A stretch of 64,000 nucleotides of DNA. Origin: MPNP01 sp965116235 (lineage in GTDB: Bacteria > Pseudomonadota > Alphaproteobacteria > Rhodobacterales > Rhodobacteraceae). Positions 1 to 7,551 of this stretch are shown here, in pieces. The position numbers were made by a program, and so were the translations under genes. Where the stretch lies: the NCBI GenBank assembly GCA_965116235.1, contig OZ220496.1, positions 930,001 to 994,000 on the forward strand. Direction: 5' to 3'. The stretch's first letter is position 1, and each line of letters starts with the position of its first letter. Below the pieces are notes generated by a model, which searched no databases, was not told the DNA's origin, and worked only from the letters and a program-made list of their open reading frames with translations.

Positions 1-627
1 GCCGGGGCTTTCTCAGCCGATGAGGGCAGTTTTTTGCTTGACGGGCAGCCGGTTACAATCGGTTCTCCTCACGATGCCACAGGCTTGGGCATACAGATAG
101 TATACCAGGACCTGGCGCTGTGTGAAAATCTGGATGTTTCGGCCAACCTGTCGCTTGGAGCTGAAATAGTCAAGCCCGGGTGGACATTTTTGCCTTATGC
201 TCTTCGCCCCTTGGACGATTTGGAAATGGAGGTACGAGCCAAGAAGGCAATTGACAGTCTTGAAGTTCGCACTTTGGCTTCGATACGAGCCAAGGTGGGA
301 GCTCTTTCTGGTGGCCAACGCCAAGCAATCGCCATAGCACGCGCCGTTGGTGCGGAGAGTTCCATTGTTCTGTTGGATGAACCGACGGCCGCACTCGGTG
401 TTGCCCAAACGAAGCAGGTTCTTGACGTTGTCAAGCGTCTTCGAGACACGGACCATGCGGTTGTATACGTGTCGCATAATCTGCGTGACGTCTTTGAAAT
501 TGCTGACCAGATCTGTGTGCTTCGTCAAGGTGGCAATGTTGCAACCTGGGTGGCGTCAGAAACCAATCCCGATCAAATCGTGGCCGCTATGACCAGAGGA
601 GTGAAAGAGGTTGGCAATTCGGTCTGA
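1..627 (+). CDS. CUT2-family sugar ABC transporter ATP-binding protein (5' partial)
   Basis: This cytoplasmic ATPase would energise import of a sugar or sugar derivative by the permease encoded next. The frame is open from base 1, so the start and the Walker A motif lie outside the window. Visible in order are a Q-loop (IVYQDLALCENLDV), the ABC signature LSGGQRQAIAIARA, Walker B with its glutamate (IVLLDEPTAALG) and the H-loop (VVYVSHNL). The single-domain length (about 208 residues remain) and the Q-loop wording resemble FrcA/CUT2 ATPases; double-length RbsA types cannot be excluded without the upstream part. It overlaps the permease by 17 bases, which indicates translational coupling. The family call is secure; the substrate is unknown, though the oxidoreductase and dehydratase genes downstream suggest a sugar or polyol. 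Confidence 0.9.
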   Translation, partial: AGAFSADEGSFLLDGQPVTIGSPHDATGLGIQIVYQDLALCENLDVSANLSLGAEIVKPGWTFLPYALRPLDDLEMEVRAKKAIDSLEVRTLASIRAKVGALSGGQRQAIAIARAVGAESSIVLLDEPTAALGVAQTKQVLDVVKRLRDTDHAVVYVSHNLRDVFEIADQICVLRQGGNVATWVASETNPDQIVAAMTRGVKEVGNSV

Positions 628-1843
628 ACCCCGACGACGAGTGATTGTCGAGCGTCTGCAGGAAATGCGTCAAACGCGTTTCGGCGCCTTTGCGCCTGTC
701 CTGCTGGCACTTGCAGCCATATGGATATACTTTGGGCTTTGCGTACCGCTATGGGAGTTTTGGGCAAATCCGAATGCCGAGACCATACGGTTCATTTTTC
801 TCAGTCCGCGTAATATCTACAACCTGTTCATGCAATCTGCCGTCATTGCCACACTGGCCGTTGGCATCACCGTCGTCTTGCTTCTCGGTGACATAGATCT
901 GTCAGCCGCTGCGACTGCAGGGGTGTGTGCGGCCTTGCTTGGTGTCCTTGTGTTGCTTGGCGTCCCGGGCTGGATTGCATGCCTCATGGTGATGATCGTG
1001 GGAGTTGTCATGGGCGCTGCACAAGGGTTGCTTGTGGCATACGTGGGCATTCCTTCATTTGTTGTCACGCTGGCTGGTCTCCTAGGTTATCAGGGGCTTA
1101 TGCAGAAGATTCTTCCAACTGGAAATCTGAACGTAGGGGACATCTTTGTACGCTCGATTGCCAGAACTCTCGTCCCGGACCTGTGGGGGCTAGTCCTCGC
1201 CTTAGTCGCGGTGGCGCTCATTGCCGGCTTGGCCTTGCAAAAACAGGCAAGACGCCGGGCCAAGGGACTGGAGCGTGATTCAAAAATTGTTCTCTGGGGA
1301 CAGATATCAATTTTTTCGGTACTGATCCTCACAGCTGTACTGACGATGAATACCTACCGCTCGCTTCCGCTGATGATTTTGCTGCTGGTCATGCTGACGG
1401 CCCTGATGAATTGGATTACAACCAGCACCCCATTCGGTCGGTCCATTTTCGCGGTCGGAGGGAATGCCGAAAGTGCTCGACGGGTTGGCATGAACGTCAA
1501 GCGCATACGAGTCGTGGCCTTTGGCATTGTAGGCTTGATGGCAGCAATTGGCGGGATATTCGGCGCGTCGCGATACGGATCTGTTTCGTATACTGCGTTT
1601 GCAGGAGGTACACTTCTGCTCGAAAGCATCGGCGCAGCCGTAATCGGGGGAACGTCACTCTTCGGAGGACGGGGATCAGTCTGGAACGCAATTCTGGGAG
1701 CACTTGTCATTGGCTCACTTGGCAATGGATTGGATCTTTCGGGCGCAAGTGCGGCCGACAAACTGATGTTTTCCGGCGCAATCCTGTTGCTGGCGGTAGC
1801 AATCGATGCGATTTCACGCCCGTCAAGTGAACAAACCGGTTAG
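611..1843 (+). CDS. CUT2-family sugar ABC transporter permease (XylH/FrcC-like)
   Basis: A 410-residue inner-membrane permease with about ten hydrophobic segments. Family motifs include IPSFVVTLAGLLGYQGL in the first half, VGGNAESARRVGMNV before a later helix, and IGAAVIGGTSLFGGRG near the C-terminus, all typical of ribose/xylose/fructose-type permeases. The length fits XylH-like proteins rather than the shorter RbsC. The start is a TTG inside the end of the ATPase gene; a later start is possible because the first 25 residues are polar. It probably pairs with the preceding ATPase; the periplasmic sugar-binding gene is not in the window and presumably lies upstream. Its stop is 10 bases before the next gene, so the unit continues into the dehydrogenase genes. 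Confidence 0.9.
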   Translation: MAIRSEPRRRVIVERLQEMRQTRFGAFAPVLLALAAIWIYFGLCVPLWEFWANPNAETIRFIFLSPRNIYNLFMQSAVIATLAVGITVVLLLGDIDLSAAATAGVCAALLGVLVLLGVPGWIACLMVMIVGVVMGAAQGLLVAYVGIPSFVVTLAGLLGYQGLMQKILPTGNLNVGDIFVRSIARTLVPDLWGLVLALVAVALIAGLALQKQARRRAKGLERDSKIVLWGQISIFSVLILTAVLTMNTYRSLPLMILLLVMLTALMNWITTSTPFGRSIFAVGGNAESARRVGMNVKRIRVVAFGIVGLMAAIGGIFGASRYGSVSYTAFAGGTLLLESIGAAVIGGTSLFGGRGSVWNAILGALVIGSLGNGLDLSGASAADKLMFSGAILLLAVAIDAISRPSSEQTG

Positions 1844-1853
1844 GAATAAGAGA

Positions 1854-2303
1854 ATGTGGAACACCGAAGAAAAAATTCTGTTGAACCTCATTCTGGACGA
1901 AATTATACCGCCCAGTCCTGATGGTCGCGTTCCCGGTGGAAGTGCCAAGGGTGTAGCTGAGTTTATCCATGATGCCGGTCGATATGCCGATGATCCCGTG
2001 GGTGCAGCCAGGAAAGTTCTTGCCTGCATCAGGAACAAGGCGGGAGAATTTTCAGCATCGGCACGGTCACAGAGGATAGCCATCATCAAACGGGTGGAGG
2101 AAGAGGAGAGCGGTGCCTTCAATACTCTTCTTCAGTTGGCGTACATGGGTTATTATAGCCGTCCGGAAATGCGAATTCATTTTGGTCTGGCGGGACGACC
2201 TGTTCACCCCGAAGGTTATCAGGTTGATCGTGAGGACAAGTCGCTCATGGATGATCTTGCGGAGCCGGTCAGGGCTCGGGGCTCGATTTATCGGGACATT
2301 TAG
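1854..2303 (+). CDS. gluconate 2-dehydrogenase subunit 3 family protein
   Basis: A 149-residue helical protein resembling the small subunit (subunit 3) of membrane-bound FAD gluconate/sorbitol-type dehydrogenases; the pattern TLLQLAYMGYYSRPEMRIHFG, with its conserved YY region, supports this. I chose the ATG at 1854 because AGGA lies just upstream and the frame extension before it lies inside the permease gene. Family members often carry a Tat signal, but none is visible here: the protein begins MWNTEEKILL. The complex may therefore stay in the cytoplasm or depend on another export route. No cytochrome c subunit gene follows, unlike classical three-subunit gluconate dehydrogenase. It sits 20 bases before the GMC oxidoreductase, its likely partner. 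Confidence 0.8.
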   Translation: MWNTEEKILLNLILDEIIPPSPDGRVPGGSAKGVAEFIHDAGRYADDPVGAARKVLACIRNKAGEFSASARSQRIAIIKRVEEEESGAFNTLLQLAYMGYYSRPEMRIHFGLAGRPVHPEGYQVDREDKSLMDDLAEPVRARGSIYRDI

Positions 2304-2323
2304 GTCGGGAGGAATTTCAAGAA

Positions 2324-3943
2324 TTGTCCAATTCCAAAACAGATGTACTGATTGTCGGTGCTGGAGCCTCGGGGGCCGCCTTTGCCTGGTCACTTCTGGA
2401 AACGCGAATGCGCATTGTATGCCTCGAACAGGGTTCGCATCTAGATGACCGAGACTTCCCCAGTCGGCGAAACGATTATGAATTGGCCCGTTATGGCGAG
2501 TTTTCCAATGACCCAAATGTGCGCAAGCTCAGACAAGACTACCCGATAAATTCTGCCGACAGCTGTATCACGCCGGTCAACTGGAACGGTGTTGGCGGGT
2601 CGACAATAAACTTTCTTGCCCATTGGCCCAGAATGAGACCGTCTGATTTTCGTGCCAAAACACTGGATGGCGTGGCAGAGGACTGGCCAATCGACTACGA
2701 AATGCTGCGACCCTTTTACGACATGAACGATCGCAATACAGGCGTTTCCGGCTTGGGAGGCAATCCCGCCTACCCACCGTATGAACCGGAATTTCCCCCT
2801 ATCCCCATCGGTATTCTTGGACAGACCCTTGCCAAGGGTTTCAACAAGCTTGGATGGCATTGGTGGCCCTCAGATGTAGCCATACTGAGCGAAGATAGTG
2901 ACGGTCGGCAAAGATGCGTCAACGCCGGAACTTGCGATTTGGGTTGTGCGGCGGCTGCCAAGGGCAGCACGAGCTTTACCTACTGGCCCATCCTCGAGGC
3001 TGGAGGAGTGGAACTGCGCACGGAATGTCGAGTACGGGAGATACTGGTTAATCAGGATACGGGTCTTGCCACGGGGGTGCTCTATCATGCGAGAGACGGG
3101 TCAGTGCATGAGCAGGAGGCTGAAATTGTTGTCCTGGCGTGCAACGGCATAGGCACTCCCCGATTGCTCTTGAACTCAACCTCAAGAAATTTTCCTGATG
3201 GTATGGCAAATCGGTCAGGCATAGTTGGAAGGAACTTGATGTTCCATCCGCTGAGAGGAGTCGCGGGGGTATTTGATCAACCCATGAAAGGACACGAAGG
3301 ACCAATGGCCTGTTCCATTCTCAGCCAGGAGTTCTACGAGAGCGACCCGAGTCGCGGCTTTGTTCGCGGATACGCCTTGCATGCGGGACGTTCGACGACC
3401 CCGATGACCTTTGCTCTCGGTGGTTACGGAGTTGACAATCCGATCCCCTGGGGTGATGAGCATCGCGAAATAATGGATGACATTTACCCTTATCTGGCAA
3501 GCCTGACAGTTGTGACGGATGACCTTCCGGAAGAACGTAATCGTGTAACGCTGGATCCAGAGTTGACCGACAGCGACGGTATTCCGGCCCCAAAGGTAAC
3601 ATATAGAGTTGGCGACAACACGAGAAGGATGCTTGAGCATGGTGAAGCAAGGGCTGAGGAAGCCCTGATGGCTGCCGGGGCCAAAAAGATTCTTCCCAAA
3701 AGTGGCGATGAGGTCTGGTGGCGAGCCGGATGGCATCAAATGGGAACCTGCCGGATGGGAACTGACCCAGAAAAGTCTGTTGTGAACAGTTGGGGACGGT
3801 GCCATGATGTCAAGAATCTCTTTATCGTGGACGGATCGATTTTTGTCACTGCCGGAGCCGTCAATCCAACTTCCACCATTCAGGCACTGGCCCTCTACGT
3901 GGGTGAGAGCATCAAGTCCAATATCTACAACTTGTTTGATTAG
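2324..3943 (+). CDS. GMC family FAD-dependent oxidoreductase (gluconate/sorbitol dehydrogenase large-subunit type)
   Basis: A 539-residue flavoprotein that would oxidise an alcohol or sugar (acid) hydroxyl. The N-terminus has the FAD-binding Rossmann motif VLIVGAGASGAAFAW (residues about 8-22). The C-terminus holds the GMC catalytic pair: a His in GWHQMGTCRMG and an Asn in TAGAVNPTSTIQALA. A cysteine-containing stretch (CVNAGTCDLGC) also occurs in gluconate-2-dehydrogenase-like GMC enzymes. The start is a TTG supported by a good GGGAGGAA ribosome-binding site about 10 bases upstream. Together with the preceding subunit-3 gene it forms a two-component dehydrogenase fed by the CUT2 transporter. 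The exact substrate cannot be read from the sequence. Confidence 0.9.
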   Translation: MSNSKTDVLIVGAGASGAAFAWSLLETRMRIVCLEQGSHLDDRDFPSRRNDYELARYGEFSNDPNVRKLRQDYPINSADSCITPVNWNGVGGSTINFLAHWPRMRPSDFRAKTLDGVAEDWPIDYEMLRPFYDMNDRNTGVSGLGGNPAYPPYEPEFPPIPIGILGQTLAKGFNKLGWHWWPSDVAILSEDSDGRQRCVNAGTCDLGCAAAAKGSTSFTYWPILEAGGVELRTECRVREILVNQDTGLATGVLYHARDGSVHEQEAEIVVLACNGIGTPRLLLNSTSRNFPDGMANRSGIVGRNLMFHPLRGVAGVFDQPMKGHEGPMACSILSQEFYESDPSRGFVRGYALHAGRSTTPMTFALGGYGVDNPIPWGDEHREIMDDIYPYLASLTVVTDDLPEERNRVTLDPELTDSDGIPAPKVTYRVGDNTRRMLEHGEARAEEALMAAGAKKILPKSGDEVWWRAGWHQMGTCRMGTDPEKSVVNSWGRCHDVKNLFIVDGSIFVTAGAVNPTSTIQALALYVGESIKSNIYNLFD

Positions 3944-4024
3944 GATGTGGGAGCAACTTGAGATGCATGGCATCGGCCCAGGCAACCGCCAATTCTGAAA
4001 TTTTGTAATTGAACGTACAAGCGA

Positions 4025-5194
4025 ATGAAAATAACCAAAATAAAAAGCTACGTTCTGCAGCATGACCTCTCCGAGGAGTTGGGTTATTCTCAGCAGTTCT
4101 ATCAGAAGCGAACGGCACACCTGGTTAGAGTTGAAACCGATGAGGGCATCAATGGATGGGGCGAATGCTTCGGGCCAGGCAACGTAGCGGTTGCCAACAA
4201 GGGAATTGTTGAAGGAGTCATCCAGCCGATGATTCTTGGATGCAACCCGCTGGATCGCGACGTGCTGTGGCATAAGGTCTACAATCTGTTACGCGATCAT
4301 GGTCAGAAAGGAATGCAGATGCAAGCCCTGTCCGGTGTCGATATTGCCCTTTGGGATATCGTCGGGAAATTTACGGGATTGCCGCTGCACATGTTGATTG
4401 GTGGAGCACATCGTTCCCGTGTCCGGGTATACGGCTACGGCATGATGCTGAAACGCGAGACCTTGATGGACCATGTCATGCGGTTTCAGGATGAAGCTGC
4501 AGCAATTCGCGACATGGGTTTTGGGGCGGTGAAAATGAAGGTCGGGCTGGGGCCTGTGGCTGATGTCAAGCTTTGCGAAGCGGTCAGGGCTGGTATCGGT
4601 GATGATTATCAGTTCATGGTTGACGCCAATCACTGTTACACCACGGCTGATGCATTTTACGTTGGGAGGGCCTTGGAGGACCTGAATGCCTATTGGTTTG
4701 AGGAACCCGTAGCACCGGAGGACTTGAATGGGTATCGGGATCTAAGAATAGGGCTGAAGGTCAGAATCGCCGGCGGAGAAACAGAATTCAATCGCTGGGG
4801 CTGGCAGCAAATCCTTGCCAATCGTGGATTGGACATCGCTCAACCGGAGGTGTGTGCCATGGGTGGGGTCAGTGAATATTTGAGAGTTCTGGCCTTGGCT
4901 CACACACACTTCACGCCAGTTGTCAACCATGTGTGGGGATCTGCGGTCTCGATTGCCGTGAATCTTCAACTGCTAGCAGCGATGCCGGACTTGCCTGGTG
5001 GCATGACGCCTTGGGAGCCGATGCTGGAGTTTGACACGACCCAAAACAAGTTCTGCCATGAACTGTTGAAGGAACCTCTGAACATATTCAAGCAGGTCAA
5101 GGCAACGGGAGGTTATGTCGAAGTTCCTCACCGACCTGGCCTTGGGATTGATCCAGACATGGATTTTATCCGCCAGCATGAGTTCGCGGGCTGA
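4025..5194 (+). CDS. mandelate racemase/muconate lactonizing enzyme family protein (probable sugar-acid dehydratase)
   Basis: A 389-residue enolase-superfamily enzyme. The N-terminal capping domain covers about residues 1-125, followed by the barrel. Catalytic residues are visible: K170-M-K172 at the end of strand two, metal ligands D200 (MVDANH), E226 (WFEEPV) and E252 (GGETEF), and a His at 302 (VVNHVWGS) with an upstream Asp at about 270 that can form the His-Asp dyad of the mandelate-racemase subgroup. This layout usually belongs to acid-sugar dehydratases or racemases. It follows the dehydrogenase pair and precedes a TRAP transporter, so it may dehydrate the aldonate produced or imported. 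The substrate is inference only. Confidence 0.88.
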   Translation: MKITKIKSYVLQHDLSEELGYSQQFYQKRTAHLVRVETDEGINGWGECFGPGNVAVANKGIVEGVIQPMILGCNPLDRDVLWHKVYNLLRDHGQKGMQMQALSGVDIALWDIVGKFTGLPLHMLIGGAHRSRVRVYGYGMMLKRETLMDHVMRFQDEAAAIRDMGFGAVKMKVGLGPVADVKLCEAVRAGIGDDYQFMVDANHCYTTADAFYVGRALEDLNAYWFEEPVAPEDLNGYRDLRIGLKVRIAGGETEFNRWGWQQILANRGLDIAQPEVCAMGGVSEYLRVLALAHTHFTPVVNHVWGSAVSIAVNLQLLAAMPDLPGGMTPWEPMLEFDTTQNKFCHELLKEPLNIFKQVKATGGYVEVPHRPGLGIDPDMDFIRQHEFAG

Positions 5195-5302
5195 ATTTGG
5201 CTTCAGTGATTCCGCTGCAAAGAGCACGCCCCTTAGGCAGGGCCCACTTGAAGCTTGAGTAGACATTGGCAATGAATCTTGCTATGCTCGCACTGGCCAG
5301 TC

Positions 5303-5338
5303 TTGAGCATTTTGTTGTTTGCTCGAATGCTCAAAATG
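5303..5338. promoter_or_regulatory. overlapping inverted repeats upstream of the TRAP operon
   Basis: TTGAGCATT at 5303-5311 is matched by AATGCTCAA at 5326-5334, and the overlapping CATTTTG at 5308-5314 is matched by CAAAATG at 5332-5338. The repeats lie in the 250-base gap before dctP. A TTGACA box at 5354-5359 lies 16 bases downstream; its -10 partner (around 5375-5382) is weak. This fits an operator next to the TRAP promoter, but could also be a terminator stem for the dehydratase gene, although no T-run follows. Confidence 0.45.
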
Positions 5339-5450
5339 GGCTGGATATAGTGTTTGACAAATCATGGCCGTTGGTTTAATCCTTCGCGGTAGTTAAGGTT
5401 TGGTGGGTACCAATGCCTGCCTATGGATTGTTAAGTTAGTGAGAGGAAAA

Positions 5451-6542
5451 ATGGACAGAAGATCTTTCTTGAAAACGACTGCCGTCGCGGGTGTTGCCGC
5501 TACGGGGGGGGGTATAGCGGCTCCAGCGATTGCGCAGGGCAATGTCAAACTTACGATGGTAACTTCGTGGGGTCGAGGTCTTGCAGGCGTCTTTGATGCA
5601 GCTGCGAAAGTGGCCGAAAATCTTGAGAAAGTTTCGGGAGGAGAAATTACGGTTGATCTGAAGGCTGCGGGTGAACTGGTCGGAGCCTTGGAGGTGTTTG
5701 ATGCCGTGACCTCCGGTCAGGCCGATATGTATCACGCTGCGGATTACTACTTTGTCGGTCAGCATCCGGCACTCGCCTTCTTTACTGGTGTTCCATTCGG
5801 GATGACGGCAACGGAACTGAACAACTGGTACTATCATGGAAAAGGCCAGATGTATCATGACATGCTCGGGGAAATTTTTGGACTGAAATCCTTCCTTGCC
5901 GGTAACACGGGTGCTCAGGCCGGCGGTTGGTTCCGTAAGGAGATCAATGGTCCGGAAGATTTTAACGGTCTCAAGTTCCGTATGCCGAGCTTAGGTGGTG
6001 AAGTTCTTGGACGTCTGGGCGCTTCCGTGCAAAACATACCCGGTGCCGAGGTATATCAGGCATTAGCCTCAGGATCGATTGACGGTACAGAATGGATTGG
6101 TCCATGGGCCGATGAAAAGGCGGGCTTTCAGGAAATCACCAAGTTCTATTATACCGCTGGGTTTCATGAGCCTGCTGCCGGGCTAAGTGTGGCGACAAAT
6201 CTCGAAGTGTTCAATAATCTTTCGCCCGCGCACCAGGCCATGATCGAGGTTGTCGCCGGGCATGCCAATGTTTGGAACCTCAGCCAGTATCTCTATCATA
6301 ATGGTGCTGCTCTTCAACGTTTGCAGTCCGAGGGTGTCAAGGTTCTTGAGTTTCCAAACAGCGTCTGGGACGCGTTTGGGTCAGCTTCAATGGAAGTCTA
6401 CGAAAAGTATGCGGCTGAGGACGACCTGTTCGCCGAGATATTGGCTGATTACCAGACATCCATGCGTGAAAGTTCCGGATGGATATCTCAGTCAATCAGT
6501 GCCTACCGTGCACAACGCGACCGAGTGATAGGACAAATGTGA
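5451..6542 (+). CDS. TRAP transporter substrate-binding protein (DctP family), Tat signal
   Basis: A 363-residue periplasmic binding protein that delivers a carboxylate or sugar acid to the TRAP membrane proteins encoded next. It begins with a twin-arginine signal, MDRRSFLKTTAVAG, and a probable cleavage site after APAIAQ at about residue 29. The mature part has DctP-type features: EVFDAVTSGQADMYHAADYY, a GGWFRK segment, and the central KFRMPSLGGEVL. The ATG at 5451 is chosen for its Tat motif and the GAGAGG site just upstream; a longer frame to 5400 lacks support. A run of nine G (5504-5512) lies inside the signal-peptide codons and could be mutable. The long lag to the next gene contains a strong hairpin. 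Confidence 0.93.
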   Translation: MDRRSFLKTTAVAGVAATGGGIAAPAIAQGNVKLTMVTSWGRGLAGVFDAAAKVAENLEKVSGGEITVDLKAAGELVGALEVFDAVTSGQADMYHAADYYFVGQHPALAFFTGVPFGMTATELNNWYYHGKGQMYHDMLGEIFGLKSFLAGNTGAQAGGWFRKEINGPEDFNGLKFRMPSLGGEVLGRLGASVQNIPGAEVYQALASGSIDGTEWIGPWADEKAGFQEITKFYYTAGFHEPAAGLSVATNLEVFNNLSPAHQAMIEVVAGHANVWNLSQYLYHNGAALQRLQSEGVKVLEFPNSVWDAFGSASMEVYEKYAAEDDLFAEILADYQTSMRESSGWISQSISAYRAQRDRVIGQM

Positions 6543-6548
6543 ATCCGT

Positions 6549-6576
6549 GCTGCCCCCAAATAGTGATGGGGGCAGC
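6549..6576 (+). terminator. intercistronic RNA hairpin between dctP- and dctQ-type genes
   Basis: GCTGCCCCC at 6549-6557 pairs perfectly with GGGGGCAGC at 6568-6576 around a 10-base loop, starting 6 bases after the binding-protein stop. No T-run follows. It probably acts as a 3'-end stabiliser or partial terminator, giving more binding-protein mRNA than permease mRNA. Confidence 0.6.
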
Positions 6577-6600
6577 CCCCTTGCCCAGCGAGACTAGGGA

Positions 6601-7551
6601 ATGATTGACCTTTTTTTATCCTTGGCTGTTGGGATAGGCAATGCATTCTACAACATTGGTTATGCTTTAACTCATCCCCTGCTCTGGCTGGACTGGTCAG
6701 ACAAGCAGGCATTGATGAGGTTCGTCTACTATGGCGGATCCTTCGAGTTCTTTTCAGCAATTTTATTGATCTTTTTTATTCTGACTGCGGTTGGGATCTA
6801 TCATCGCCCATTCATGTGGTGGTCGGTACGAATTCTCGAGTTCATTGCCAACAAGGTTGGGCGCATTGCTGCCTGGGCTGGCCTGCTGATGGTTCTGCAA
6901 CAAATTCTTATCATCTTTTTGCAGCGCATATTCCGTGTCTCAGAAATTACACTTGGTCCGACATCCCCTTTGGGCTATGACTTGGCACATGGCACCACCA
7001 CCCTGATCTTTGCTAAGGATTTGGCTTGGTGGGCTGAAGAACTCAAGCTCTACAATGCCACAGTGATATGCCTGTGCTGTGCCTATACCTTCATACAGGG
7101 TGGACATGTACGGGTTGATCTCTTTTATGCCGGCATTTCCGGGCGCAAAAAGAAGATCATTGACATGCTTGGGTCATTATTCTTCATGATACCGGCTATG
7201 TCCCTGGTTTGGCTGTATGCCTGGTATTTTTTGTGGAGGCATCTGATAACACCCAAGGTATCCGCAAGTGACACTTTGGAACTTCTGATACGAAAAGCCC
7301 GGATCGTAAAGTGGAATGTCGAGACCATTGGCTTTTCACCAAGCGGCTTTGATGGTTATTTTCTGTTCAAGGTCCTGTTGTTGCTGTTTGCCGGTTTCAT
7401 GTTTCTCCAGGCGATTGCCTTTTTCTACAGGTCACTTCTCGAATGCCTTGAGGGCGAACGTTCGGAAAACAGATACCTGGACCGGGATGACATGGTAGAA
7501 TCAAGGAAAAAGAGTGATTTTCCCAGTCATGGGGCGAAGGGCTTGTCATGA
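6601..7551 (+). CDS. TRAP transporter small permease (DctQ family)
   Basis: A 316-residue membrane protein, longer than the usual 160-230 residues of DctQ. Hydrophobic segments occur around residues 42-66, 90-110, 140-160, 185-210 and 255-280. The core TYxFIQGGHVRVDLFY, here AYTFIQGGHVRVDLFY, is the DctQ hallmark, and TLELLIRKARIVKWNVETIG also fits. The role is to bridge the binding protein and the large permease for Na+- or H+-driven uptake. It starts 59 bases after dctP, beyond the hairpin, and its stop overlaps the start of the large permease by 4 bases (ATGA), so the two membrane proteins are translationally coupled. Confidence 0.88.
   Translation: MIDLFLSLAVGIGNAFYNIGYALTHPLLWLDWSDKQALMRFVYYGGSFEFFSAILLIFFILTAVGIYHRPFMWWSVRILEFIANKVGRIAAWAGLLMVLQQILIIFLQRIFRVSEITLGPTSPLGYDLAHGTTTLIFAKDLAWWAEELKLYNATVICLCCAYTFIQGGHVRVDLFYAGISGRKKKIIDMLGSLFFMIPAMSLVWLYAWYFLWRHLITPKVSASDTLELLIRKARIVKWNVETIGFSPSGFDGYFLFKVLLLLFAGFMFLQAIAFFYRSLLECLEGERSENRYLDRDDMVESRKKSDFPSHGAKGLS

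Noticed and set aside
3215..4273. 352-residue open frame on the minus strand
   Set aside because: Antisense to the GMC oxidoreductase and the dehydratase start, with no domain.
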